From Vibrio parahaemolyticus (GTDB taxonomy: Bacteria; Pseudomonadota; Gammaproteobacteria; Enterobacterales; Vibrionaceae), in NCBI RefSeq assembly GCF_900460535.1, contig NZ_UHIL01000002.1, forward strand, positions 620,001-684,000: DNA of 64,000 bases. Direction: 5' to 3'. Positions 28,209 through 36,111 of this stretch are shown here, in pieces (the first letter of the stretch is position 1; each line of letters starts with the position of its first letter). Made by a program: the position numbers and the translations under genes. The notes beneath the pieces were generated by a model. It ran no database searches and had not been told where the DNA came from. It saw nothing but the letters and a program-made list of their open reading frames with translations.

Positions 28209-29414
28209 ATGACCAAACTCATCTACAGTGTGTTGTTGTGCCACTTTATCGCTGCGTTTGCCGCGTTAGGTATGCCGCTATTTCTACCCGTCGTGTTGCC
28301 AACGTTAGGCGCAAGCATTGATGCAGACTGGGCAGGGGTATTGTTTATCCTACCTACGTTTTGTACTGCGTTGGCTGCGCGATTTTGGGGCAACTTTGCT
28401 GATCGCTACGGTCGCCGCCGCTCACTCTTGCGTGCACAACTTGGCCTTGCAGCAGGGTTTGCACTGTGCGGCTTGGCAGACAACCTCGCCATGTTTGTGT
28501 TTGGTCTTATTGTTCAAGGAACCTTTGGCGGCACCATGGCCGCCTCAAACAGCTACTTATCTAGCCAAATTAAAGAAGCCAAAACACTCGGCAAGTCACT
28601 CAATAAAACCCAACTATCTGCTCGCTTGGCGCTGATCGTTGCGCCCATTGGGCTCGGCTGGAGCTTGTCCGAAACCAACCCGCTCAACGCGTACCTGTGG
28701 TTATGCGTTTTGCCTTTAATTGCGATGGGCATCACGCTAACACTGCCAGCGGATAAACCCGCCGAACAAAACCTCGAAAAGCCAAACTCAGAATCTCAGC
28801 AAGAACAACCTGTTGCAAAGAAAAATGCAATGCATGCCATTCGTTGGATCTTCTTTGCTCAGTTCGGGTTTGCGTTTTCTATGGTGGTGACCTTTCCTTA
28901 TTTCTCGCCGTTTGTGCAGCAATATGGCATCACTAACCACGCATGGATCGGTTTTTTGTACGCACTGCCGCATGGCGTCTATCTGTTGCTGGCAGGCAAA
29001 ATCCACGTGTTGTCAGATGGGCTGAATCGCCATCAACCGCTGCGCACGTTGTGGCTCGGGTTTGCATTGCTTGCCGTGAGCTCTGCCTTGCATTTGATTG
29101 CGTCCGAAATCGCACTCATTGCTGCGAGAATTATCTTCGGCATCGCGATGGTGTGTTGCTATCACGGATTGCATCAGCATCTTGCGAGCAATCTGGATCG
29201 CAAACTCAGTGGCAAAGTATTTTCTCGCTTTGATGCCATGTCCAAATGGGGTGGCGTGGCGGCGGGATTTTGCGCTTCTTTCATTTCTAGCTTGGGGCTA
29301 CTTGAGGTTCCTTTCCTACTTTCTGCGATAGTCAGCGTAATCACCTTGATCGCGCTGGTTCTCCATTCAAAATTTGGAAATCAACATGTTACAAACTCAA
29401 TCCTCTCAGACTAG
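28209..29414 (+). CDS. pvsC: Vibrioferrin exporter PvsC (MFS)
   Basis: A 401-aa inner-membrane MFS transporter with about 12 hydrophobic helices. The first half has the A motif FADRYGRRRSLLRAQLGLA (about 63-81) and GTFGGTMAASNSYLSSQI (about 103-120, helix 4-5 drug-exporter region). A Gln/Glu/Lys-rich central loop (about 182-208) separates the two halves. Its place between the two NIS synthetases and the published V. parahaemolyticus work support export of newly made vibrioferrin across the inner membrane. The 3' end overlaps pvsD by 29 nt. Confidence 0.9.
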   Translation: MTKLIYSVLLCHFIAAFAALGMPLFLPVVLPTLGASIDADWAGVLFILPTFCTALAARFWGNFADRYGRRRSLLRAQLGLAAGFALCGLADNLAMFVFGLIVQGTFGGTMAASNSYLSSQIKEAKTLGKSLNKTQLSARLALIVAPIGLGWSLSETNPLNAYLWLCVLPLIAMGITLTLPADKPAEQNLEKPNSESQQEQPVAKKNAMHAIRWIFFAQFGFAFSMVVTFPYFSPFVQQYGITNHAWIGFLYALPHGVYLLLAGKIHVLSDGLNRHQPLRTLWLGFALLAVSSALHLIASEIALIAARIIFGIAMVCCYHGLHQHLASNLDRKLSGKVFSRFDAMSKWGGVAAGFCASFISSLGLLEVPFLLSAIVSVITLIALVLHSKFGNQHVTNSILSD

Positions 29415-31215
29415 CGAGTTGCGCGCGCATGATGTGCAGCTCAATCGTGAGAAAGCCCAACTCAACACGATAATGGGTGTTCTTAATTGTTACTTACGGG
29501 AATTTGCGCTACCGAATCAACAAGTGGAATGGCACTACCAATCGACATCGCTACCCCAAACGTTAAAACGCAACTATTCCGCCAAGCAGCGGGTAGCCGT
29601 TCATCTTTCTCAACAAAATGGCGTGCTGGTTTTGCCGATTCACTACGCGAGTAAACTGGGCAAAATCAAATTGGCAGAACTGCCTTGGGCGAAAATGCCG
29701 GGATCTGGTTGGGCGAAATTGGATGCCACGCAAACTCTTACGCTTTTGCTTAACTATCTCAAGCAGGTGTTGGCGATCCCATTTAACCATGAGCTGATCG
29801 AACAACTGGAAAATAGCGTGCTGGTTACCGAGCAGTTTCTCAACGTCGCACCCAAATCGCATCACAACGAATTTATCGCTTCGGAACAGTCTCTGATTTG
29901 GGGGCACACTTTCCATCCGACCCCGAAAAGTCGTTCGGGCGTCACCATGGATGATCTCTTGGCGTTTTCTCCAGAAGTCGGCGCGCAAGTGCCGTTGTAC
30001 TGGTTTGAAGTGGATACGTCCTTACTTGATGTGCTGAGTTCCGACGGAGAAGCTAACCCTGCGCAGCACATGCTACAACAGCTCGCGCCACAACACGCCA
30101 CCAGCAATGGGAAGACCCTCTACCCTTGCCATCCTTGGGAAAGCTACACCATTTTGAGCAACCCAAGCGTGAAGCGTGCCATTGAGCAAGGCAAGATCAC
30201 ACCACTGGGTTTAGGTGGTGAAAAGATGCAGCCGACCTCTTCAGTTCGTACCCTCTACCACCCAGACATGGATTGGTTTGCGAAATTCTCCATCAACGTA
30301 CGATTAACCAATTGCGTGCGCAAAAACGCGTGGTACGAACTCGACAGCGCCGTGCAGCTCACGTCGATTCTCAAACCAATTCGAGAAAACGAACAGCTGC
30401 ACAACCCCGTATTTAAAGTGATGACGGAGCCTTACGCCACCACGTTGAATCTAGAAAGTGTCGCTGAGCGCAATTGGGATGACAACACCAAAGCACGCGA
30501 ATCGTTTGGGATTTTATATCGCGAAAATTTCTCGCTGAGCGAAGTCGATATCTTAAAACCAACCCTCGCTGGCGCTCTGTTTGCTTACGACAAAAACGGC
30601 AACAGTTGCATTGCTCAACGCCTTAAAAACAAAGCGCGTACTACGCAAAATCGCTATTCCGATATCGCGACACTGTGGTTTGAACGCTATTTGCATTGCC
30701 TAATTCCGGGCGTGTTTAATTACTACTTCAAACACGGGGTGGCGTTTGAGCCGCATTTGCAAAACACCTTGATTGGCTTTGAGCAAGAGATGCCGTGTTG
30801 TGTTTGGATTCGTGATTTGGAAGGCACTAAATTACTGCCAGAGTTCTGGCCAGCAGAAACATTAACTGACTTGTCTGAACGCGCGCGACAATCGGTTTAC
30901 TACAGTCGCGAACAAGGCTGGAATCGCATCGGATACTGCACCTTTATCAACAACATCAGCGAAGCGATTTTCTTCATCTCAGAAGGTGATGAGCCACTAG
31001 AGCAAACGCTGTGGAATGCGGTGCAAAGTGCCATTGTGCGTTGGCAATCAGTGAATGGAAAACAGCCGGAACTAGAAGCGTTGCTGAATGGCGGTCACTT
31101 CCCAAGCAAAAATAATTTCACCACGCGTTTGATGCAAAAAGCCGATAAGGAGTCGGGCTATACCCAAGTCGCCGCGCCTTGGCAGCAACACGAAAAAGGA
31201 GCGCAACATGTCTAA
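29386..31215 (+). CDS. pvsD: NRPS-independent siderophore synthetase PvsD
   Basis: 609 aa from ATG 29386, with GGAAA upstream inside pvsC; a TTG four codons earlier is less likely. Second IucA/IucC-family enzyme of the operon. Motifs: LIWGHTFHPTPKSRSGVT (about 166-183, the ATP-binding HPxxK-type motif), PCHPWESYTILSNP (about 245-258), SSVRTLYHPDMDWFAKFSIN (about 283-302) and HGVAFEPHLQNTLIGFEQEM (about 451-470). In the proposed route PvsD joins citrate to L-serine, giving the substrate for PvsE. Overlaps pvsE by 8 nt. Confidence 0.92.
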   Translation: MLQTQSSQTSELRAHDVQLNREKAQLNTIMGVLNCYLREFALPNQQVEWHYQSTSLPQTLKRNYSAKQRVAVHLSQQNGVLVLPIHYASKLGKIKLAELPWAKMPGSGWAKLDATQTLTLLLNYLKQVLAIPFNHELIEQLENSVLVTEQFLNVAPKSHHNEFIASEQSLIWGHTFHPTPKSRSGVTMDDLLAFSPEVGAQVPLYWFEVDTSLLDVLSSDGEANPAQHMLQQLAPQHATSNGKTLYPCHPWESYTILSNPSVKRAIEQGKITPLGLGGEKMQPTSSVRTLYHPDMDWFAKFSINVRLTNCVRKNAWYELDSAVQLTSILKPIRENEQLHNPVFKVMTEPYATTLNLESVAERNWDDNTKARESFGILYRENFSLSEVDILKPTLAGALFAYDKNGNSCIAQRLKNKARTTQNRYSDIATLWFERYLHCLIPGVFNYYFKHGVAFEPHLQNTLIGFEQEMPCCVWIRDLEGTKLLPEFWPAETLTDLSERARQSVYYSREQGWNRIGYCTFINNISEAIFFISEGDEPLEQTLWNAVQSAIVRWQSVNGKQPELEALLNGGHFPSKNNFTTRLMQKADKESGYTQVAAPWQQHEKGAQHV

Positions 31216-32410
31216 TTCACTCTCCCTACCGACACGCGTTAGCCAGCAAGTTCACACGCTCGCACAGCAGCAAAATCAACCCTTGTGCGCGTACGTGTAT
31301 GACCTAAAAGCCTTAGGAGAACACATCAAACAACTGCGTCACGTTTTGCCGAAAAATGTCGAGCTATTTTACGCAGCCAAAGCCAATCCATCAGGCCCTA
31401 TTCTCAAAACGCTCGCGCCGTATGTCGATGGTTTTGAAGCGGCATCTGGCGGGGAGTTGACACACCTCCACCAGCAACAACTCGATAAGCCATTGATCTT
31501 CGGTGGCCCAGGAAAAATGCCAAGTGAATTGCAACAAGCGATTGAGCTGGATGTTGATGCAATTCATGTCGAAAGCCTCACCGAGCTAAAGCGCATTGGA
31601 GCAATAACCGAGCGCCTCAACCGCCCTGCTTCGATCTTTTTGCGTATGAACATTGATATTGGCGACATCACGCTCAGCAAGTTGGCGATGGGCGGCAAGC
31701 CGACTCCTTTTGGTTTGGACGAGTCCGAACTGAGTAATGCTTTGATGTTGCTGCGCGATTTCCCGCAAGTGTCACTGAAAGGTTTCCATTTTCACTTGAT
31801 GTCGCATCAGCTCGATGTTGAACGTCACTTAGCGTTAATGCAGCGCTATTTCCAAGTCGTGAAGGCGTGGCAGCAGGAGTTCGAACTCGGTGAGCTGATG
31901 ATCAACTTGGGTGGAGGCATGGGGATTAACTACCAAAACCCTGAGCAACACTTTCCGTGGATGGAGTTTTGCGACAAGTTGGAATTCCTCATCGCCAAAG
32001 AGCAAGTGCAAGACTGGACACTGCGTTTTGAATGCGGACGTTTCATCACGGCGGCATGCGGTTATTACGTAATGGAAGTGCTGGATATTAAGCAAAATCT
32101 TGGCGAAAACTTTGTCATCGCGCGCGGAGGAACCCACCATTTTCGCACGCCAGCAGCGCAGAGCCATGATCATCCATTCGTCATCCTGAAAAGCGAGCAA
32201 CACCATGAAATTTCTCATCCAATTCAGCATGCACAAGCAACTTTTGTCGGCCAGCTTTGTACGCCCAAAGATGTGCTGGCACGCAATCAACACGTCGCCC
32301 ACGTCGATATTGGTGATTATGTTGTGTTTACCTTAGCGGGCGCCTATGCGTGGAACATCTCCCATCAAAACTTCTTGATGCATGAACCGCCGATCTTCCA
32401 CTATTTCTAA
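31208..32410 (+). CDS. pvsE: PLP-dependent decarboxylase PvsE
   Basis: A 400-aa alanine-racemase-fold (group IV, DapDC/ODC-like) decarboxylase. The PLP Lys lies in ELFYAAKANPSGPIL (about 51-65). Other motifs: GFHFHLMSHQL (about 196-206), LGGGMGINY (about 234-242, phosphate loop) and RFECGRFITAACGYYV (about 276-291). C-terminal LCTPKDVLARNQ holds the active-site Cys that comes from the other subunit. It is thought to decarboxylate the citryl-serine intermediate, supplying the ethanolamine part of vibrioferrin. Last gene of pvsABCDE, followed by a terminator. Confidence 0.93.
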   Translation: MSNSLSLPTRVSQQVHTLAQQQNQPLCAYVYDLKALGEHIKQLRHVLPKNVELFYAAKANPSGPILKTLAPYVDGFEAASGGELTHLHQQQLDKPLIFGGPGKMPSELQQAIELDVDAIHVESLTELKRIGAITERLNRPASIFLRMNIDIGDITLSKLAMGGKPTPFGLDESELSNALMLLRDFPQVSLKGFHFHLMSHQLDVERHLALMQRYFQVVKAWQQEFELGELMINLGGGMGINYQNPEQHFPWMEFCDKLEFLIAKEQVQDWTLRFECGRFITAACGYYVMEVLDIKQNLGENFVIARGGTHHFRTPAAQSHDHPFVILKSEQHHEISHPIQHAQATFVGQLCTPKDVLARNQHVAHVDIGDYVVFTLAGAYAWNISHQNFLMHEPPIFHYF

Positions 32411-32431
32411 ACGGCATACTTCGCTTTACTC

Positions 32432-32456
32432 AAGCCCCAATCATTGGGGCTTTTTT
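32432..32456 (+). terminator. Rho-independent terminator after pvsE
   Basis: AAGCCCCAA (32432-32440) and TTGGGGCTT (32444-32452) form a 9-bp stem with a 3-nt loop and a following T-run. It ends the pvs operon and may also stop the convergent binding-protein transcript. Confidence 0.88.
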
Positions 32457-32483
32457 ATTCCACTCGGCACAAATTCATTGCCA

Positions 32484-33728
32484 TTAACCGCTTTTCGAAA
32501 TCGCAATAATGCGTTTTATCAGCTCGTCGGGTTCCATCTTGGGATTGCGGTAAAAACGGAAGATTTCCGAGTTTATCGCTTGCTGAGCAACCGGATTGAC
32601 CGCCATCGAATCAATCATACTCGGCACAGCGAGGTTGTGTTTAACGCCGTAGTGAAAGTCTTGATATGACTGGACCTGACACGGATTAAAATCGCTGATG
32701 TCGATATCGGTACGTACCGGAATCGAGCCTTTTACCTTATTGAACTTAGCTTGAAACTCGACGTCTGCCAGTGCGCTTGCGGTTTGCTGAGCCGCCTCGG
32801 CAGAAAACGATTTGCTCGACATAAACACCAAACTGTCCATGTTGTAGAGGAATACACCATCGCTGTCCGGCGTTGGGTAACAGCCGATCTCTTGCGGAAC
32901 TGAGACTTGATTGGCGAGCAGCTCACCCAAAATCCAATCTCCACCGATTTGAAACAGCGCATGACCGTCGGCTAGCGCTTGGGTCGCCGTATCCCACTTA
33001 CTGTCAGGTAATTGGTTGTCGATCAACAAACTCAGGCGGCGAAATTGCTTCAACGCTTGGCGCAGTGTATCGCTGTCGATGCTGTCTCGCTCAAGTTTAA
33101 CCATCGCATTGGTGTAGAACTCAACGCCGCCAGTGGAGATCACTAAGTTCTCGAAAAGTTGGGCGACTTGCCACGGCTGCTCACCGACCGCGATCGGTAC
33201 AATGCCATTTTGCTTCGCAAGCTCCATGGCAGCGAACATCTCTTGCCAGTTTTTCGGCGCTGACAGATTCAGTTGTTTAAGCAGTTTGTGGTTGACCCAC
33301 AACCAGTTCAAACGGTGCAGCGTAAGTGGCAGGGCGATGTAGCCGTTTTGTGTTTTGTTGATTTCGATAGACAGTGGGTAGAGCACCTCGTCCCAGCGCT
33401 GCTCATCGGCAACCGCGTTGACGTTGTGCAAAATACCGATGGCATCCCACGCTTTAATACTTGGCCCTTCGATTTGCGCGAAGCTCGGTGGATTGCCCGC
33501 CAGCGCGCGAGCTTGCAGTACCGTCATCGCGCTGTCACCACCACCGCCTAACACCGGGCTTTGCAGCAGCTCAATATCGTGCCGTTTTAGCTGAGCTTTA
33601 AGTGTTTGCAGCGCTTGCTGCTCGCCGTCAGAAGTCCACCAATGTAAAAACTCTACCCCTTGTGGCGACTCAGCGTGAGCGACGCAAGGGGCGAGCAACA
33701 GTGGGAACAAGAATGCCAGTTTGTTCAT
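32484..33728 (-). CDS. Periplasmic sugar-binding protein (ABC family 1 type), likely co-sensor
   Basis: A 414-aa protein with a clear signal peptide (LAFLFPLLLAPCVAHA, cleaved before ESPQG). The mature start VEFLHWWTSDGEQQALQTL and the segments ARALAGNPPSFAQIEGPSIK, LPLTLHRLNWLWVNHKLL and MEPDELIKRII are typical of family-1 sugar-binding proteins, and most like the glucose-binding GltB group of Pseudomonas. No ABC permease or ATPase gene is near. It starts 2 nt after the sensor-kinase stop, so it belongs to that operon. I infer it detects a sugar and signals to the kinase rather than feeding a transporter, but it could also work with a transporter elsewhere. Confidence 0.8.
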   Translation of the reverse strand: MNKLAFLFPLLLAPCVAHAESPQGVEFLHWWTSDGEQQALQTLKAQLKRHDIELLQSPVLGGGGDSAMTVLQARALAGNPPSFAQIEGPSIKAWDAIGILHNVNAVADEQRWDEVLYPLSIEINKTQNGYIALPLTLHRLNWLWVNHKLLKQLNLSAPKNWQEMFAAMELAKQNGIVPIAVGEQPWQVAQLFENLVISTGGVEFYTNAMVKLERDSIDSDTLRQALKQFRRLSLLIDNQLPDSKWDTATQALADGHALFQIGGDWILGELLANQVSVPQEIGCYPTPDSDGVFLYNMDSLVFMSSKSFSAEAAQQTASALADVEFQAKFNKVKGSIPVRTDIDISDFNPCQVQSYQDFHYGVKHNLAVPSMIDSMAVNPVAQQAINSEIFRFYRNPKMEPDELIKRIIAISKSG

Positions 33729-33730
33729 AG

Positions 33731-35161
33731 TCAGTCTCTCGGGAAAGTCAGTGTAGCGCAGAGGCCGCCAAACTGAGAATGGCTCAGCAACAAGTTGCCG
33801 CCATGAGCCTTTGCAATACTCTGTGAAATGGTTAACCCCAGCCCACTGCCTTCTTTATCGTTGCTAGCGCGGAAGTATGGCTGGCAGAGCTTTTCAAGTA
33901 ATAAATCGTCAACGCCGTCACCGTGATCTTCAATTTCAATCTGGATGAACTCTGGGCTTTCACTCAGCGTAATGTCCGCTTGATGGCCGTATTTGAGAGC
34001 GTTATCGACCAGATTCTGAATGCAGCGCTTAATCGCTAACGGTTTGCCGGCAAAGTGGGTGCGGATTTCACCGTGGATGCGAATCGTGTCCGGCGCATCG
34101 GCGATATTGGCGGAAATGTGCTGAATCAGTTGGGTGAAATTGATCGGCTCGATTTCCTCGTGGATATCGGTCTCTTTAATGCATTGCAATGCGCCTTTGA
34201 CCATCAAATCTAGGTCGTTACTCAGGCGGATAAAGCGTTCTCGGTCGGCGTCGTCATCCAGCATTTCCGCCCGTAGTTTTAGGCAAGCAATCGGCGTTTT
34301 CAGATCGTGTGAAATGGCACTGAACAGCATCTCGCGGTCTTTAATGTGGCTGTCGATGCGTCGATTCATTTTGTTAAACGCACGGACCGCCGCTTTCAGT
34401 TCGTTACTGCCGCGCTCAGAGACTTCGGGCACGTCTAATCGGCTCGACATCAGGGTTGCGGCTTTTGCCAGCTCTCGAATGGGTTGAATTTCTTTACGAA
34501 CGATAAACCAGGTACACAGCAACAGCATTAGCGCGGACAGTAATAGCGTGAGCCATTGGCGCAGCTCAAAATAGTTAGTCTCTAGGTTGATGTAAGGCGC
34601 GGGTAGCACCGCCGCGAGATAAAACCATTCGTTCCGTGCGACTTCGACCTGCATCACCAGAATAGGCGGATTGAGGTCACCAAACGAAAGCGAATAATGC
34701 GCCCACAATAGCGGCAGTTCGTCGATAGGTAGCTCGTTGTTGAACACTTTGAGTTTGTCGCGCTGGGTGAACTCCACCTCGATATTAGGAATGCCGCTCA
34801 ACTCACTTTCTAATACCTCGCGAACTTGGTTGATGACCAACGTTTTGCGTTCGCTCTCCGGCAGCGGGTCGACGTTAATCTGGTGATTGTTGAGTGAGAC
34901 GAAAAAGCGCGTACCACCCATGTTGCGTAGTTGATTGAGCACCAAGTGGCGATATTCCGAAGGGAGGGTTTGAAAGAAGGCGATGGTAGAAGAAGCACTC
35001 AGTGCTAAGCTTTTGACTGTGGTGGTCAGGCCTTCTTTATCGCGTTCGCTGGCGTGTTGATACCAGATAATTCCGGATAATACCTGCGCCAGAATGATCA
35101 CCAGCAACAGGAATACACTGGTACGAACGACCAGTGATCCCGTCCAGCGTTTAATTCTCAT
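33731..35161 (-). CDS. Two-component sensor histidine kinase, GtrS-like
   Basis: A 476-aa membrane kinase. Helix 1 (TSVFLLLVIILAQVLSGIIW, about 14-33), a periplasmic domain of about 165 residues, helix 2 (LTLLLSALMLLLCTWFIV, about 203-221) and HAMP (about 222-275) precede the catalytic core. The H-box is FSAISHDLKTPIACLKLRAE (about 283-302), the N-box is NLVDNALKYG (about 386-395), and the G-boxes are IEDHGDGVDD and GSGLGLTISQSIAKAHGGN. All catalytic residues are present. It overlaps the response regulator gene by 11 nt and is followed by a sugar-binding protein, the arrangement seen in Pseudomonas glucose sensing (gltR-gtrS with gltB). Confidence 0.9.
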   Translation of the reverse strand: MRIKRWTGSLVVRTSVFLLLVIILAQVLSGIIWYQHASERDKEGLTTTVKSLALSASSTIAFFQTLPSEYRHLVLNQLRNMGGTRFFVSLNNHQINVDPLPESERKTLVINQVREVLESELSGIPNIEVEFTQRDKLKVFNNELPIDELPLLWAHYSLSFGDLNPPILVMQVEVARNEWFYLAAVLPAPYINLETNYFELRQWLTLLLSALMLLLCTWFIVRKEIQPIRELAKAATLMSSRLDVPEVSERGSNELKAAVRAFNKMNRRIDSHIKDREMLFSAISHDLKTPIACLKLRAEMLDDDADRERFIRLSNDLDLMVKGALQCIKETDIHEEIEPINFTQLIQHISANIADAPDTIRIHGEIRTHFAGKPLAIKRCIQNLVDNALKYGHQADITLSESPEFIQIEIEDHGDGVDDLLLEKLCQPYFRASNDKEGSGLGLTISQSIAKAHGGNLLLSHSQFGGLCATLTFPRD

Positions 35162-35858
35162 AATGCACGTCCGTGGTCAGCATGTAGCCTTTGTTGCGCA
35201 CCGTTAAGATCAGCGAACGGTCTTTATCTTCAAGGTGATGACGCAAGCGGCTGATCTGCACGTCAATACCGCGTTCAAACGGGTCAGCATCGCGTCCCCA
35301 GATCTCGCGCGCAATGTCATCGCGAGACAATATTGATTGCGCGTGGTTGACGAACAAACCGAGCAGTGACAAATCCGCGCCACTCAGTTGTTTGACCTCG
35401 CGGCTAGCAACGTGGGTCAGTTGCCGGGTTACGGTATCTAACAACCAGTCGTCAAAACGCACTTTACGCGTCAGTTTGCTATTGGCGGTCGTTTGGCTGC
35501 GTCTCAGAATCGTTTTGATGCGCGCGAGCAGTTCACGCGGGCTGAATGATTTGGTGATGTAGTCGTCAGCGCCCATTTCTAGCCCTGCGACTCGGTCGGC
35601 TTCTTCAGTGACGGCGGTCAGCATGATGATCGGGATATCGGAGTTTTTGCGCAGTTTCTGGCACAGGGTAAAGCCGTCTTCACCGGGCATCATAATATCG
35701 AGGATGATTAAATCAGGATGGTGATCGTTGAGCAGTTGCCACATCGCGCCGCCGTTTTCCGCGCAAAGCACTTCAAACCCAGCGCGACCAAGGTAATCCG
35801 ACAACGCTTCGCGAAGGTCGAGGTTGTCATCGACGACCAGTATCTGCTTGTTTTCCAT
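35151..35858 (-). CDS. OmpR-family response regulator, GltR-like
   Basis: 235 aa from ATG 35858 (GGAAGG upstream); the frame runs 14 codons further without support. Receiver domain: QILVVDDNLDLREAL with the acidic pair at 10-11, phospho-Asp 54 in LIILDIMMPGEDG, Thr in IIMLTAV (about 82) and Lys in DDYITKSFSPRELL (about 103). The residue after this Lys is normally Pro and is Ser here. The C-terminal winged helix (about 135-235) includes LSGADLSLLGLFVNHAQSILSR and SRLRHHLEDKD. It probably controls the divergent ptsG gene and its own operon through the TGTAAG repeats at 35960-36008. Confidence 0.9.
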   Translation of the reverse strand: MENKQILVVDDNLDLREALSDYLGRAGFEVLCAENGGAMWQLLNDHHPDLIILDIMMPGEDGFTLCQKLRKNSDIPIIMLTAVTEEADRVAGLEMGADDYITKSFSPRELLARIKTILRRSQTTANSKLTRKVRFDDWLLDTVTRQLTHVASREVKQLSGADLSLLGLFVNHAQSILSRDDIAREIWGRDADPFERGIDVQISRLRHHLEDKDRSLILTVRNKGYMLTTDVHYEN

Positions 35859-35959
35859 CCTACCTTCCCTGTGTCCGTCCCTGAGTTTGGCGCTGGCCAA
35901 TATGATGCATTCTTAAACGCACATTCACAATCGAGCCGATTACAATTTTCACTTCTCGG

Positions 35960-36008
35960 TGTAAGAGATTTGTAAGCGGCCACTTACAAACTGATTGCCT
36001 TTTGTAAC
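35960..36008. promoter_or_regulatory. TGTAAG repeat cluster, probable response-regulator operator
   Basis: TGTAAG occurs at 35960-35965 and 35971-35976, exactly 11 bp apart in direct orientation, as expected for OmpR-family dimers. The second copy also forms a perfect inverted repeat, TTTGTAAG (35969-35976) with CTTACAAA (35983-35990). A fourth related copy, TTTGTAAC, is at 36001-36008, 32 bp (three helical turns) after the second. The cluster lies between the two-component operon and ptsG. Confidence 0.6.
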
Positions 36009-36038
36009 CTTAGGCGCCGCCTTGCTCGCTATGATCAT

Positions 36039-36106
36039 CCTGACCTTACGTGAAACAACATGACCTGAAGGAATCAGGTCCGACAACACTGGCATTCGTC
36101 AGGAGG
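36039..36106 (+). promoter_or_regulatory. Possible structured leader of ptsG with Shine-Dalgarno pairing
   Basis: GACCTGA (36062-36068) and TCAGGTC (36074-36080) form a perfect 7-bp hairpin. Outside it, CCTGAC (36039-36044) is complementary to GTCAGG (36098-36103), whose last three bases belong to the AGGAGG ribosome-binding site (36101-36106) of ptsG. The two CCTGA copies and two TCAGG copies can pair in alternative ways. This could switch access to the ribosome-binding site; no known riboswitch class is recognised. Confidence 0.4.
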
Positions 36107-36111
36107 AAACC

